Origin: Peptococcaceae bacterium
GTDB taxonomy: Bacteria; Bacillota; Peptococcia; DRI-13
Direction of reading: 5' to 3'
Assembly: GCA_020054815.1 (NCBI GenBank)
Contig: JAIHAN010000013.1
Location: 1 to 34,560 of the forward strand
Length of the DNA stretch: 34,560 nt
Position 1 is the first letter of the stretch. The number at the start of each line of letters is the position of its first letter. Shown here in pieces: positions 1 through 7,625 of this stretch. The notes beneath the pieces are model-generated. The model ran no database searches. It was not told the origin of the DNA and worked only from the letters and a program-made list of their open reading frames with translations. The position numbers were made by a program, and so were the translations under genes.

Positions 1-1367
1 TTTCTTTCCTGAAGAACTCTCAACAGTGCCACCTGTTGTTCAAGAGGCAGTTCTCCAATTTCATCGAGGAAAAGAGTCCCCCCGCTGGCCTGTTCAAATT
101 TGCCAGGTTTTCCACCTTTCCTTGCACCAGTAAAAGCGCCCTCATCGTAGCCAAATAATTCACTGACAATCAGATCCCTCGGTATGGCGCCGCAGTTAAT
201 GGCGATAAACGGGCCTTCCTGCCGCGCACTTTTTCTATGAATAGATTGGGCAAAAAGTTCCTTACCGGTACCGCTTTCACCCTGCAATATTACAGTGGCC
301 GTACTGTCAGCAGCCAAAGAAGCCTTGTGTTTAACCTCTTTTATTGCATTACTCTTGCCAATTATATCTTCGAAACTATATAATTGTATTTCATTGCCCA
401 AATTAGTACCTACTTTTCTTGTTTCGTTCAATTTTTTCAAAAGAATTACTCCGCCATTGTTTTTACCGTTTCTGTCAAATATTTGTTCACTGAGAATCAG
501 GTATTTGTCCCCCCAATCTTCACTTTTCAGGATGGATTCCTTCAGAAATTTATCATGTTTCTGGTTATCGATAAAAGAGAGATTAGAACCCAGTATTTCC
601 CCAACAGACCTGCCAATTATTTCATGTTCAGACCTGCCCAAAATATTCCTTACAACGGGATTTATATTAACAACACAGTTATTTTTATCTATCTCAATCA
701 ACCCGTCAGAAATTTTATCAAACACTTTGGCTAATTTTTTATTAGATGCTACTGCGTCCTGGTTCATTTGCTTGATAGTAAACTGTATAGTAATTGTTTT
801 GGCCAGAGATGTAACCATCCCTAAGGTATGGGGATGTTGACTGCTTGAATGCCCCGAAATATTTATTACACCCATAATTTGACCGTTTTTATTATAAATA
901 GGCGCAGCAGAACAGGTCCATGTATGATGTTTTTTGCAGTAATGTTTTGCTCCTGTAATCTGAATAGGTTTCCCTATAACCAATGCCGTGCCGATGGCAT
1001 TGGTACCTACATCATTTTCCAGCCAACTGGCCCCTCGTATAAAATTGAGTTTCTTTGCATCATAAATAATTTCCCTGTCTCCAAAACTTTCAATTATACG
1101 GCCACTTTGATCAGTTAATACCAGTATAAAACCGGAATTCTTTATGACCTCATACATATTCTTCATAAGTGGTTTTGCTATTTGCATCAACTCATAATTA
1201 TTATCCAAAACTTGTTTGATATCCTGAGCAGTCAAGACATTGTTACAATAACCGTCAGCTTGATCAACTTTAGCCGCATAACTCCTATTCCATGAATCAA
1301 CGATTAGCTTATCGTAAATAGATTGTGTATTGCAGGGCGATGCTTGTGAACTGGATTGTAATTTCAT
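1..1367 (-). CDS. sigma-54-dependent transcriptional regulator (AcoR-like: GAF/PAS-type N-terminus plus AAA+ domain), C-terminus truncated by window edge
   Basis: Own translation from ATG at 1367 (MKLQSSSQASPCNTQSIYDKLIVDSWNRSYAAK...). Contains Walker A GESGTGKELFAQSIH, GAFTGA, and FLDEIGELPLEQQ. Strong SD GGAGGTG upstream. Absent from the ORF track because it runs off the window. Confidence 0.9.
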   Translation of the reverse strand, partial: MKLQSSSQASPCNTQSIYDKLIVDSWNRSYAAKVDQADGYCNNVLTAQDIKQVLDNNYELMQIAKPLMKNMYEVIKNSGFILVLTDQSGRIIESFGDREIIYDAKKLNFIRGASWLENDVGTNAIGTALVIGKPIQITGAKHYCKKHHTWTCSAAPIYNKNGQIMGVINISGHSSSQHPHTLGMVTSLAKTITIQFTIKQMNQDAVASNKKLAKVFDKISDGLIEIDKNNCVVNINPVVRNILGRSEHEIIGRSVGEILGSNLSFIDNQKHDKFLKESILKSEDWGDKYLILSEQIFDRNGKNNGGVILLKKLNETRKVGTNLGNEIQLYSFEDIIGKSNAIKEVKHKASLAADSTATVILQGESGTGKELFAQSIHRKSARQEGPFIAINCGAIPRDLIVSELFGYDEGAFTGARKGGKPGKFEQASGGTLFLDEIGELPLEQQVALLRVLQER

Positions 1368-1626
1368 TTTAAATACACCTCCGTTCTATACTTAAGTAAT
1401 TTTATGCAATATTCTGAAATCCATGCACGTGTTTATTCTTCTTCCGCAATATATATGCATTACCAGCATCAAATTCTCCTACTTTTTCCAAACAACCTCC
1501 ATTTGGCACTTATATTCAACAAACAATCTAAAATATCCTTCTTCTTTTAAGTGTGTTAGTCCCCTATGGTTAAATATCTTATAATAGCACCATCAGCAGT
1601 TTTTTTATTTTTCACCCATAAAATAG

Positions 1627-1654
1627 AAGCCGTAAGACTAAAGACTTACGGCTT
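1627..1654 (-). terminator. intrinsic terminator-like hairpin downstream of the TIM-barrel gene
   Basis: AAGCCGTAAG-N8-CTTACGGCTT, followed on the minus strand by CTATTTT. Confidence 0.65.
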
Positions 1655-1768
1655 TCCTTCGTCTACTTATTCACTTTATTGTTATTATTAATACCTAAGC
1701 CTGTATTTTGATACTCCTACACTTATACCGACAGCAATTAAAAATCCATTATAACCTCCTTATCAATA

Positions 1769-2602
1769 TCAGGTCTTCGTTTTAATATTCTTAAATTCTT
1801 TAACCTGTGCAGCTATAGCTTTTTCGGTGGGTAGTCTTTCAATACTGGAGGCCCCATAGAATCCTACCACACCTTGTGTCTTTGCCAAAATATAGGCCGC
1901 ATCTTCCGGTTCAGAAATAGGCCCGCCATGACAGATCACCATGATATCGGGATTGATTGCCATGGCCGCATCATGGATAGCCTGAATTCGCTCCACACAT
2001 TCATCTAAAGTTAAGGCCGTCCTGGCCCCGATGGTTCCTTTCGTGGTCAATCCCATATGGGCCACAAGAATATCTGCCCCCGCCTGCGTCATTTTTTGGG
2101 CCTCTTCAACGTTAAAAACGTAGGGAGTGGTTAATAAATCCATCTCATGGGCTTTTCTAATCATCTCCACTTCCAGGTCATACCCCATTCCTGTTTCCTC
2201 CAGATTCTGACGGAAGATACCGTCACACAAACCTACGGTGGGGAAATTCTGTACCCCGCAAAAACCCATATCCTTAAGTTGCTTTAAAAAGACGTCCATT
2301 AATCTGAAAGGATCTGTCCCACACACACCCGCCAGTACGGGGGTATTTTTGACAACAGGTAATACTTCGCAGGCCATTTCCACCACTATGGCATTGGCAT
2401 CGCCATAGGGCATCAAACCGGCCAGGGAGCCCCGGCCTGCCATTCTGTAGCGTCCAGAGTTGTAAACAATGATTAAATCGACACCGCCAGCTTCAGCACT
2501 CTTAGCGGAAATGCCCGTTCCTGCTCCTGCCCCGATTAGAGGCTTACCCTGGGCCACCTGTTCACGTAATCTGGCTAAAATTTCTTGCCTGCTCATTTTC
2601 AT
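1769..2602 (-). CDS. phosphoenolpyruvate hydrolase-like TIM-barrel protein (PF09370-type)
   Basis: 277-aa ORF with motifs [47 protein letters not shown] and [21 protein letters not shown] upstream. Confidence 0.85.
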   Translation of the reverse strand: MKMSRQEILARLREQVAQGKPLIGAGAGTGISAKSAEAGGVDLIIVYNSGRYRMAGRGSLAGLMPYGDANAIVVEMACEVLPVVKNTPVLAGVCGTDPFRLMDVFLKQLKDMGFCGVQNFPTVGLCDGIFRQNLEETGMGYDLEVEMIRKAHEMDLLTTPYVFNVEEAQKMTQAGADILVAHMGLTTKGTIGARTALTLDECVERIQAIHDAAMAINPDIMVICHGGPISEPEDAAYILAKTQGVVGFYGASSIERLPTEKAIAAQVKEFKNIKTKT

Positions 2603-2625
2603 TACTATCTCCTCCAGTCTAAACT

Positions 2626-3843
2626 TTATTTATGATCTCTCATCATTTCATCTAAAGACTTGGCTAAGTAAAGGGCAAATTCGGGGTCATTAATGTCTGT
2701 ATTCATTTCCACCAGTTCAATGCGGGGATCGAGATTAGCCTTCAGGGCCTCAAACAAAGCTTTATCTGCTTCAGGATCGTAAAAAGGCTTACCCTCTACA
2801 TCAATTAAAGAAACACCCTTGAGAGGAAGGACCACCTTGACAGGCCCCTGGGCCATATTTAATTTTGCAGCGATGATTTCGCCCAGCTGCTTGCATTCTT
2901 CTGGAGTCGTCCTCATCAGGGTCACTGTTGGATTGTGTTTATATAATTTTCTTCCTTTGAATTTCTCCGGCACAGTATCTATGGGCCCAAAGTTAACCAT
3001 ATCCAGGGCCCCCACAGAAACAACTTGAGGAATTCCTGCCTTACCTGCTGCCTCAAGGCGATGGGGTCCGGCGCTTAAGACACCTCCTACCAGTTCGTCA
3101 CACCATTCTGTAGTGGTAATATCCAGGACCCCTTTGATAAATCCTGCCTCAACCAGGCTTTCCATGGCCTGCCCCCCTGTACCGGTGGCATGGAATACCA
3201 ACATTTCATAACCTCTTCCCTCCAGGTATTCCCTGGCCTTAGTAACGCAGGGGGTTGTCACACCAAACATGGTAGCTCCAATCAGTTGTTTTTCATCCTG
3301 CGGTATATCCACCTTGCCCTGGGCCATTCCTGCCACTGCAAAAGCTGCATTGGCCAGGATTTTGCGGGACAGACTGTTCAAGCCGGAAATATCCACAACA
3401 GAATACATCATAGTAATATCCTTGACACCCACATAGGGACGGGTATCACCGGAACCCACCGTGGAGACCAATACCTTGGGGACTCCTACCGGCAAAGCTC
3501 TCATCGCCGAAGAACCGATAGTGGTTCCGGCACTCCCCCCCATACTAATAATACCGGCCACCCTTCCTTCAGCATAAAGCTTTTTTACGATTTCCGTAGC
3601 GCCCTTCATCATGATGTCCACAGCTTCACCACGGTCGTCCTTGGCCAATAACTCACCTAAGCTGGACCCTCCTGCCCGGGCCACTTCTTCTCTTGTAATA
3701 TCCGGGGTAAAGTACGGATCCCCTTTCACACCAGCATCAATTACTAAAGTTTCTAATCCTGTCGCCGTAATGACATCTTTGATGAATTTAAATTCCTGCC
3801 CCTTAGTGTCCAAAGTACCTAAAACAACTACTCTTTTCTCCAC
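2626..3843 (-). CDS. Tm-1-like ATP-binding domain protein (UPF0261)
   Basis: [25 protein letters not shown]... and [27 protein letters not shown] typify UPF0261. GTG start at 3843 preceded by AAGGAGGG. The ORF-track ATG at 3912 lies inside the predicted sigma-54 promoter. Confidence 0.85.
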   Translation of the reverse strand: MEKRVVVLGTLDTKGQEFKFIKDVITATGLETLVIDAGVKGDPYFTPDITREEVARAGGSSLGELLAKDDRGEAVDIMMKGATEIVKKLYAEGRVAGIISMGGSAGTTIGSSAMRALPVGVPKVLVSTVGSGDTRPYVGVKDITMMYSVVDISGLNSLSRKILANAAFAVAGMAQGKVDIPQDEKQLIGATMFGVTTPCVTKAREYLEGRGYEMLVFHATGTGGQAMESLVEAGFIKGVLDITTTEWCDELVGGVLSAGPHRLEAAGKAGIPQVVSVGALDMVNFGPIDTVPEKFKGRKLYKHNPTVTLMRTTPEECKQLGEIIAAKLNMAQGPVKVVLPLKGVSLIDVEGKPFYDPEADKALFEALKANLDPRIELVEMNTDINDPEFALYLAKSLDEMMRDHK

Positions 3844-3894
3844 CGACCATCCCTCCTTATAAATTTCGGGGATTTCTCCCCTGCCAATGTATTT

Positions 3895-3910
3895 TGCAAA
3901 AACCATGCCC
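3895..3910 (-). promoter_or_regulatory. sigma-54 (-24/-12) promoter for the UPF0261/TIM-barrel operon
   Basis: Minus-strand GGGCATGGTTTTTGCA against consensus TGGCACGN4TTGCA. GG-N10-GC spacing is exact. Predicted TSS near 3884. Confidence 0.75.
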
Positions 3911-3936
3911 ATAAGATTAACACATGTTTCAGCTTT

Positions 3937-3960
3937 ATTTGGGAACTTTCCTTCCCAAAT
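3937..3960. promoter_or_regulatory. dyad 1, candidate activator (UAS) site
   Basis: Perfect inverted repeat ATTTGGGAA-CTTTCC-TTCCCAAAT, centred about 64 bp upstream of the predicted TSS. Confidence 0.5.
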
Positions 3961-3963
3961 AGT

Positions 3964-3997
3964 TAAGTCACCGGGAAAAGCCTTTCCCAGTGACTTA
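3964..3997. promoter_or_regulatory. dyad 2, candidate activator (UAS) site and/or terminator-like hairpin at the 3' end of the regulator gene
   Basis: TAAGTCAC-c-GGGAAA-AGCC-TTTCCC-a-GTGACTTA, one mismatch. Shares GGGAA-N6-TTCCC with dyad 1; centres 32 bp apart. Confidence 0.5.
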
Positions 3998-5824
3998 TCG
4001 GGGCTCTAAATTGTATTTGTTTATTTTATTTAACAAGGTCCGCCTGCTAATGCCCAAATAATTTGCTGTATTAGTTCTATGCCAATGAAATTTCTCCAGA
4101 GCTTCTAATATAGCTTTCTTCTCCAGGTCAGCGGCAACATTACCGGTATATTGTATTAGATTACCACTTTCTTTAGTTTTTTCATCTTCTAGTTTATACT
4201 GTCTGATATGCTGGGGCAGATCCAGCAAAGTTATAATTCTTCCCTCACATAAAATTACCGCCCTTTCTATAACGTTTTGCAGCTCCCTTACATTTCCGGG
4301 CCAGTCGTATTTAATGAGACACTCCAGGGCATCCGGCGTAATGCGCTTAACCTGGCGGTTAAACTTTTCATTTGTTTTGTCGAGAAAATGGTTGACCAGG
4401 AGGGGAATATCTTCTTTATGTTGTCTTAAAGAAGGCGTATATATTGATACAACATTCAACCTGTAATACAGGTCTTCCCGGAATTGCCCTCTTTTAACCA
4501 TCTCCAGCAAGTCCCTGTTGGTGGCACAAATAATCCTGGTATCCACCTGAATGGTTTTGGAACCCCCTACCCGCTCAAATTCCTGCTGTTGAATTACTCT
4601 CAGAAGTTTGGCCTGAGTCATAAGACTCATTTCCCCTATCTCATCCAAAAACAGCGTACCTTTATGGGCCAACTCAAATCTGCCCAGTCTCTGCTGCAAT
4701 GCCCCTGTAAAAGCGCCTTTCTCATGTCCAAACAATTCACTCTCCAACAGGTTTTCCGGCAGAGCCGCACAATTGACTTTTATAAAAGGTCCATTACGTC
4801 TCTTGCTATTGTAATGAATAGCCCTTGTTACCAATTCTTTCCCCGTACCACTTTCGCCATATACCAGAATGTTAATTTTTTCATCGGCAACTTTACGGAC
4901 AATGTTATATAATTCCTGCATCACCCTGCTCTGCCCTACAATTTCATCAAAACCCATTTTGCGTTCTAATTCTTCTTTCAGACGTATATTCTCCTGTTCT
5001 AGTCGGGCTATATTCTTAAATTTGTCCGTTATTTCTATGATTCCGGCTTCGGCGGGAATTCTCTCAATGCTGGAGCCACCAATATAACCCTGGGCCGGAG
5101 TATTTTTAAAGATATAATCCACATGTTCTGGGTAAACTACGGGTCCGCCATATACAAGCCAAAAGCAATCATTTTTTACTGCCGCTACCCTCATAAAAAT
5201 TTCCTTTGCCAATTCGGCAGCGCTTTCAATACCAACACATTGTCGAGCTCCCAGATTTCCTCCAACTGTAAAACCAAAATGGGCACAGATCACATCTGCA
5301 CCGGCTTTGGCCATTTTTTCTACCTGTTCAGGGTCAAAAACAAAAGCAACAGTAAACAATCCTTTTTTATGAGCACGGGCTATTAGCTCCACTTCATTGT
5401 CATAGCCCATGCCTTGTTCTTCCAATGCCTCTCTGAAAATACCGTCAATTAAGCCCACGCTTGGAAAATTATTAATGCCATGAAAACCTGTTTTACGAAT
5501 CGTTTCAAGAAAATAATCCCAGTCTATTGTGGGATCGCTTGCACAAGCTCCAAAAATAATGGGAATATTTTGCACTACTGGGATGATTTCTTGACTGCCA
5601 AATTCCAGAACCCACTGATTGCAGTTTTTAAAGGGCATAAGGCCTGCGAGAGAACTCTTCCCTGCATTGCGAAAACGTCCGGAATTCAACACTAAGAGCA
5701 TGTCCGCACCTCCCGCAACAGCCAAACGCGCGGAAAGTCCGGACCCTACCGCAGCCCCCACAATATTTTTCTTTTTTTCAAGGGTGTCCCGCAACTGTTT
5801 TTTTATTTTTTCACACGTCAACAT
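3995..5824 (-). CDS. sigma-54-dependent activator: N-terminal PF09370-like TIM-barrel sensor, central AAA+ domain, C-terminal Fis-type HTH
   Basis: Residues about 1-270 align colinearly by eye with the 1769..2602 product. Then YGESGTGKELVTRAIHYNSKR, GAFTGA, FLDEIGEMSL, WPGNVRELQNVIERA, and a C-terminal FHWHRTNTANYLGISRRTLLNKINKY HTH. Confidence 0.9.
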   Translation of the reverse strand: MLTCEKIKKQLRDTLEKKKNIVGAAVGSGLSARLAVAGGADMLLVLNSGRFRNAGKSSLAGLMPFKNCNQWVLEFGSQEIIPVVQNIPIIFGACASDPTIDWDYFLETIRKTGFHGINNFPSVGLIDGIFREALEEQGMGYDNEVELIARAHKKGLFTVAFVFDPEQVEKMAKAGADVICAHFGFTVGGNLGARQCVGIESAAELAKEIFMRVAAVKNDCFWLVYGGPVVYPEHVDYIFKNTPAQGYIGGSSIERIPAEAGIIEITDKFKNIARLEQENIRLKEELERKMGFDEIVGQSRVMQELYNIVRKVADEKINILVYGESGTGKELVTRAIHYNSKRRNGPFIKVNCAALPENLLESELFGHEKGAFTGALQQRLGRFELAHKGTLFLDEIGEMSLMTQAKLLRVIQQQEFERVGGSKTIQVDTRIICATNRDLLEMVKRGQFREDLYYRLNVVSIYTPSLRQHKEDIPLLVNHFLDKTNEKFNRQVKRITPDALECLIKYDWPGNVRELQNVIERAVILCEGRIITLLDLPQHIRQYKLEDEKTKESGNLIQYTGNVAADLEKKAILEALEKFHWHRTNTANYLGISRRTLLNKINKYNLEPR

Positions 5825-6056
5825 GGATTACCACAACCTATAATTCTTTACTTTTACTAACTTCCTGTATACTTCTATATACTAATGATTTCTTCCTGCT
5901 CAAATAAGTTAAAGATCCTGAATAAAATACCCGGTTATAACATAGCATTGTTGATGTGGCAAATCATGACCTTGATCTTATAAGCTACGGAAAAAACCGG
6001 TGATATACATAGCTGCAACATCACAGTGGTTAAGAGTCTGAGCAAAAATATCATAA

Positions 6057-6091
6057 TACGTAAAGAGGAGCCTTGCGGCTCCCCCTACGTA
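6057..6091 (-). terminator. hairpin downstream of the cotJ operon
   Basis: TACGTA-aaga-GGAGCC-TTGC-GGCTCC-ccc-TACGTA; no strong U-tract. Confidence 0.45.
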
Positions 6092-6094
6092 TGC

Positions 6095-6667
6095 TTAAAA
6101 GAATTTTTTCTCTTTCATATATTCCTGGACATGGTTCAGGGCTTCGCCGAAGCGCTGGAAATGTACTACTTCACGTTCTCTTAGGAAACGCAAAACATCA
6201 GTAACACACGGATCGTCGGAAAGGTTGATGAGCCAGTTATAGGTGGCCCGGGCCTTTTCCTCGGCGGCCATATCTTCGACCAGATCGGCAATGGGATCTC
6301 CCTTGGCCTGGATGTAAGCAGCCGTCCAGGGATTCCCGGTGGCATCCACGTAAAAAAGGGCCCGGTCATGGTCAGCATAGTGCCCCGCCATCTCGGCGGC
6401 TTTTATTTCCTCAATGGTAGCGTCCTTGGTCAGTTTGTATACCAGGGTGCCTACTATCTCCAGGTGGGCCAGTTCCTCGGTGCCAATATCGTTAAGTAAG
6501 GCCCTGGTTCGTTCTGTGGGCATGGTGTAACGCTGGTTAAGATAACGCAGAGAGGCACCGAGCTCCCCGTCCGGCCCGCCATACTGGGTAATAATCCATT
6601 TGGCCAGGCGGGGGTTTTTGCCCGATACTTTGACAGGATACTGTAATTTCTTTTCATAAATCCACAT
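6095..6667 (-). CDS. cotJC: spore coat protein CotJC (manganese-catalase family)
   Basis: MWIYEKKLQYPVKVSGKNPRLAKWIITQYGGPDGELGASLRYLNQRYTMP... plus IGTEELAHLEIVGTLVYKL. Typical CotJC. Confidence 0.93.
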   Translation of the reverse strand: MWIYEKKLQYPVKVSGKNPRLAKWIITQYGGPDGELGASLRYLNQRYTMPTERTRALLNDIGTEELAHLEIVGTLVYKLTKDATIEEIKAAEMAGHYADHDRALFYVDATGNPWTAAYIQAKGDPIADLVEDMAAEEKARATYNWLINLSDDPCVTDVLRFLREREVVHFQRFGEALNHVQEYMKEKKFF

Positions 6668-6682
6668 ACTGCTTCCTCCCTT

Positions 6683-6949
6683 CTACATTTCCCAGGGCCA
6701 GGGGGTTTCGGCCCAGAGCCAGGTATTTCCCCTGTTGCGGGAATGGCCATAGCTAAGGATGGGTCCACATAATTCATCGTATCTTTCTCTTAGTTCCTTC
6801 AGTTCTTTCGCTGCACGATTATAATCTTCCAAGGCCCTTGTGTCATTGGGGTGGGTATCCAGGTAAAGATTCAGCTCCAGTGCCACAAACTCCATCTCCT
6901 GGATTCTCCTTAAGAGGTCCATGCACTCCTTCGTCATATCAACTGCCAT
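6683..6949 (-). CDS. cotJB: spore coat protein CotJB
   Basis: MAVDMTKECMDLLRRIQEMEFVALELNLYLDTHPNDTRALEDYNR..., directly upstream of cotJC. Confidence 0.88.
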   Translation of the reverse strand: MAVDMTKECMDLLRRIQEMEFVALELNLYLDTHPNDTRALEDYNRAAKELKELRERYDELCGPILSYGHSRNRGNTWLWAETPWPWEM

Positions 6950-7505
6950 AGGAAGCACCTCCCCGCAGGAATACTGAATGGCAGGGTTGAGGTCCTTCAC
7001 ACGGACCGTACTCACCCTGGGGCTGATACAGTTCGGGAAACAGGGTTCCCTTATCAAGAGCCTCGGCAGGACTGTAGACTACGTTGTAATACTGCCATGG
7101 TACATAGGCATGGGCCAATCTGAAGGGAGGCGGCGGATAAGTGGGTGGATAAGGCGCCGGCATCTCGGGTGGAGTGGGTAAACCCGGAGCAGGGTATGGG
7201 GGATAAGTGGGCGGACAGGGTAAAGGTACTCCGGGTGGAGTAGGTAAAACCGGAGAAGGACAAGAGGGAGGTGGTGTATACGGGGGATAAAGTGGTGGTG
7301 TAGGTAAAGGCGCCTCCGGTGGCGCTGGTAGAACCGACTCAGGCGGTGGGGGACAAGGTTTTGGAGGATAGGGCATCGGTGCCTGGGGTGGGGGTGGATA
7401 AGGTTTGGAAGGAGCAGGACAATCCTCTGTATTTTCTACCTTGCCACCATTCTTCCTAGGTGGTTCAGGCGGCACAGGTATGACTTTAAAGGTAAAGTTT
7501 CTCAA
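6939..7505 (-). CDS. cotJA: CotJA-family spore coat protein with a long proline-rich N-terminal extension
   Basis: C-terminal RLAHAYVPWQYYNVVYSPAEALDKGTLFPELYQP is CotJA-like. Preceded by about 100 aa of Pro-rich imperfect repeats. TTG start at 7505 with GGAGGG SD is proposed. Confidence 0.75.
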   Translation of the reverse strand: MRNFTFKVIPVPPEPPRKNGGKVENTEDCPAPSKPYPPPPQAPMPYPPKPCPPPPESVLPAPPEAPLPTPPLYPPYTPPPSCPSPVLPTPPGVPLPCPPTYPPYPAPGLPTPPEMPAPYPPTYPPPPFRLAHAYVPWQYYNVVYSPAEALDKGTLFPELYQPQGEYGPCEGPQPCHSVFLRGGASYGS

Positions 7506-7590
7506 AAAAATCCCTCCTTTGCGCTTTATATTGTAGTCTATGCCTGGATTAACCCAGTTGTCCCTGATAAACAAACTTAAAAAACGAAAA

Positions 7591-7616
7591 AATAGAAGCC
7601 CTTACGAGCTTCTATT
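7591..7616 (-). terminator. intrinsic terminator
   Basis: AATAGAAGC-N8-GCTTCTATT followed by TTTTTCGTTTTTT on the minus strand. Confidence 0.8.
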
Positions 7617-7625
7617 CATAAATCT

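Noticed and set aside
295-840. ORF-track + strand ORFs at 295..840, 384..734 and 849..1118
   Set aside because: Antisense shadows of the sigma-54 regulator on the minus strand (1..1367); low-complexity hydrophobic or aromatic composition, no family signature.
3844-3912. N-terminal extension MGMVFAKYIGRGEIPEIYKEGWS of the UPF0261 ORF
   Set aside because: Overlaps the predicted -24/-12 promoter and TSS; the GTG at 3843 has the better SD.
5860-5990. Sigma-54 promoter upstream of the TIM-barrel regulator gene (TGCCACATCAACAATGC, TGGCAAATCATGACC)
   Set aside because: Neither has the required GG-N10-GC spacing; no GGGAA-N6-TTCCC dyad present there.
7054-7263. 69-aa ORF overlapping cotJA
   Set aside because: Same-strand alternative frame of the Pro-rich repeat region; repeats in one frame force apparent repeats in another.
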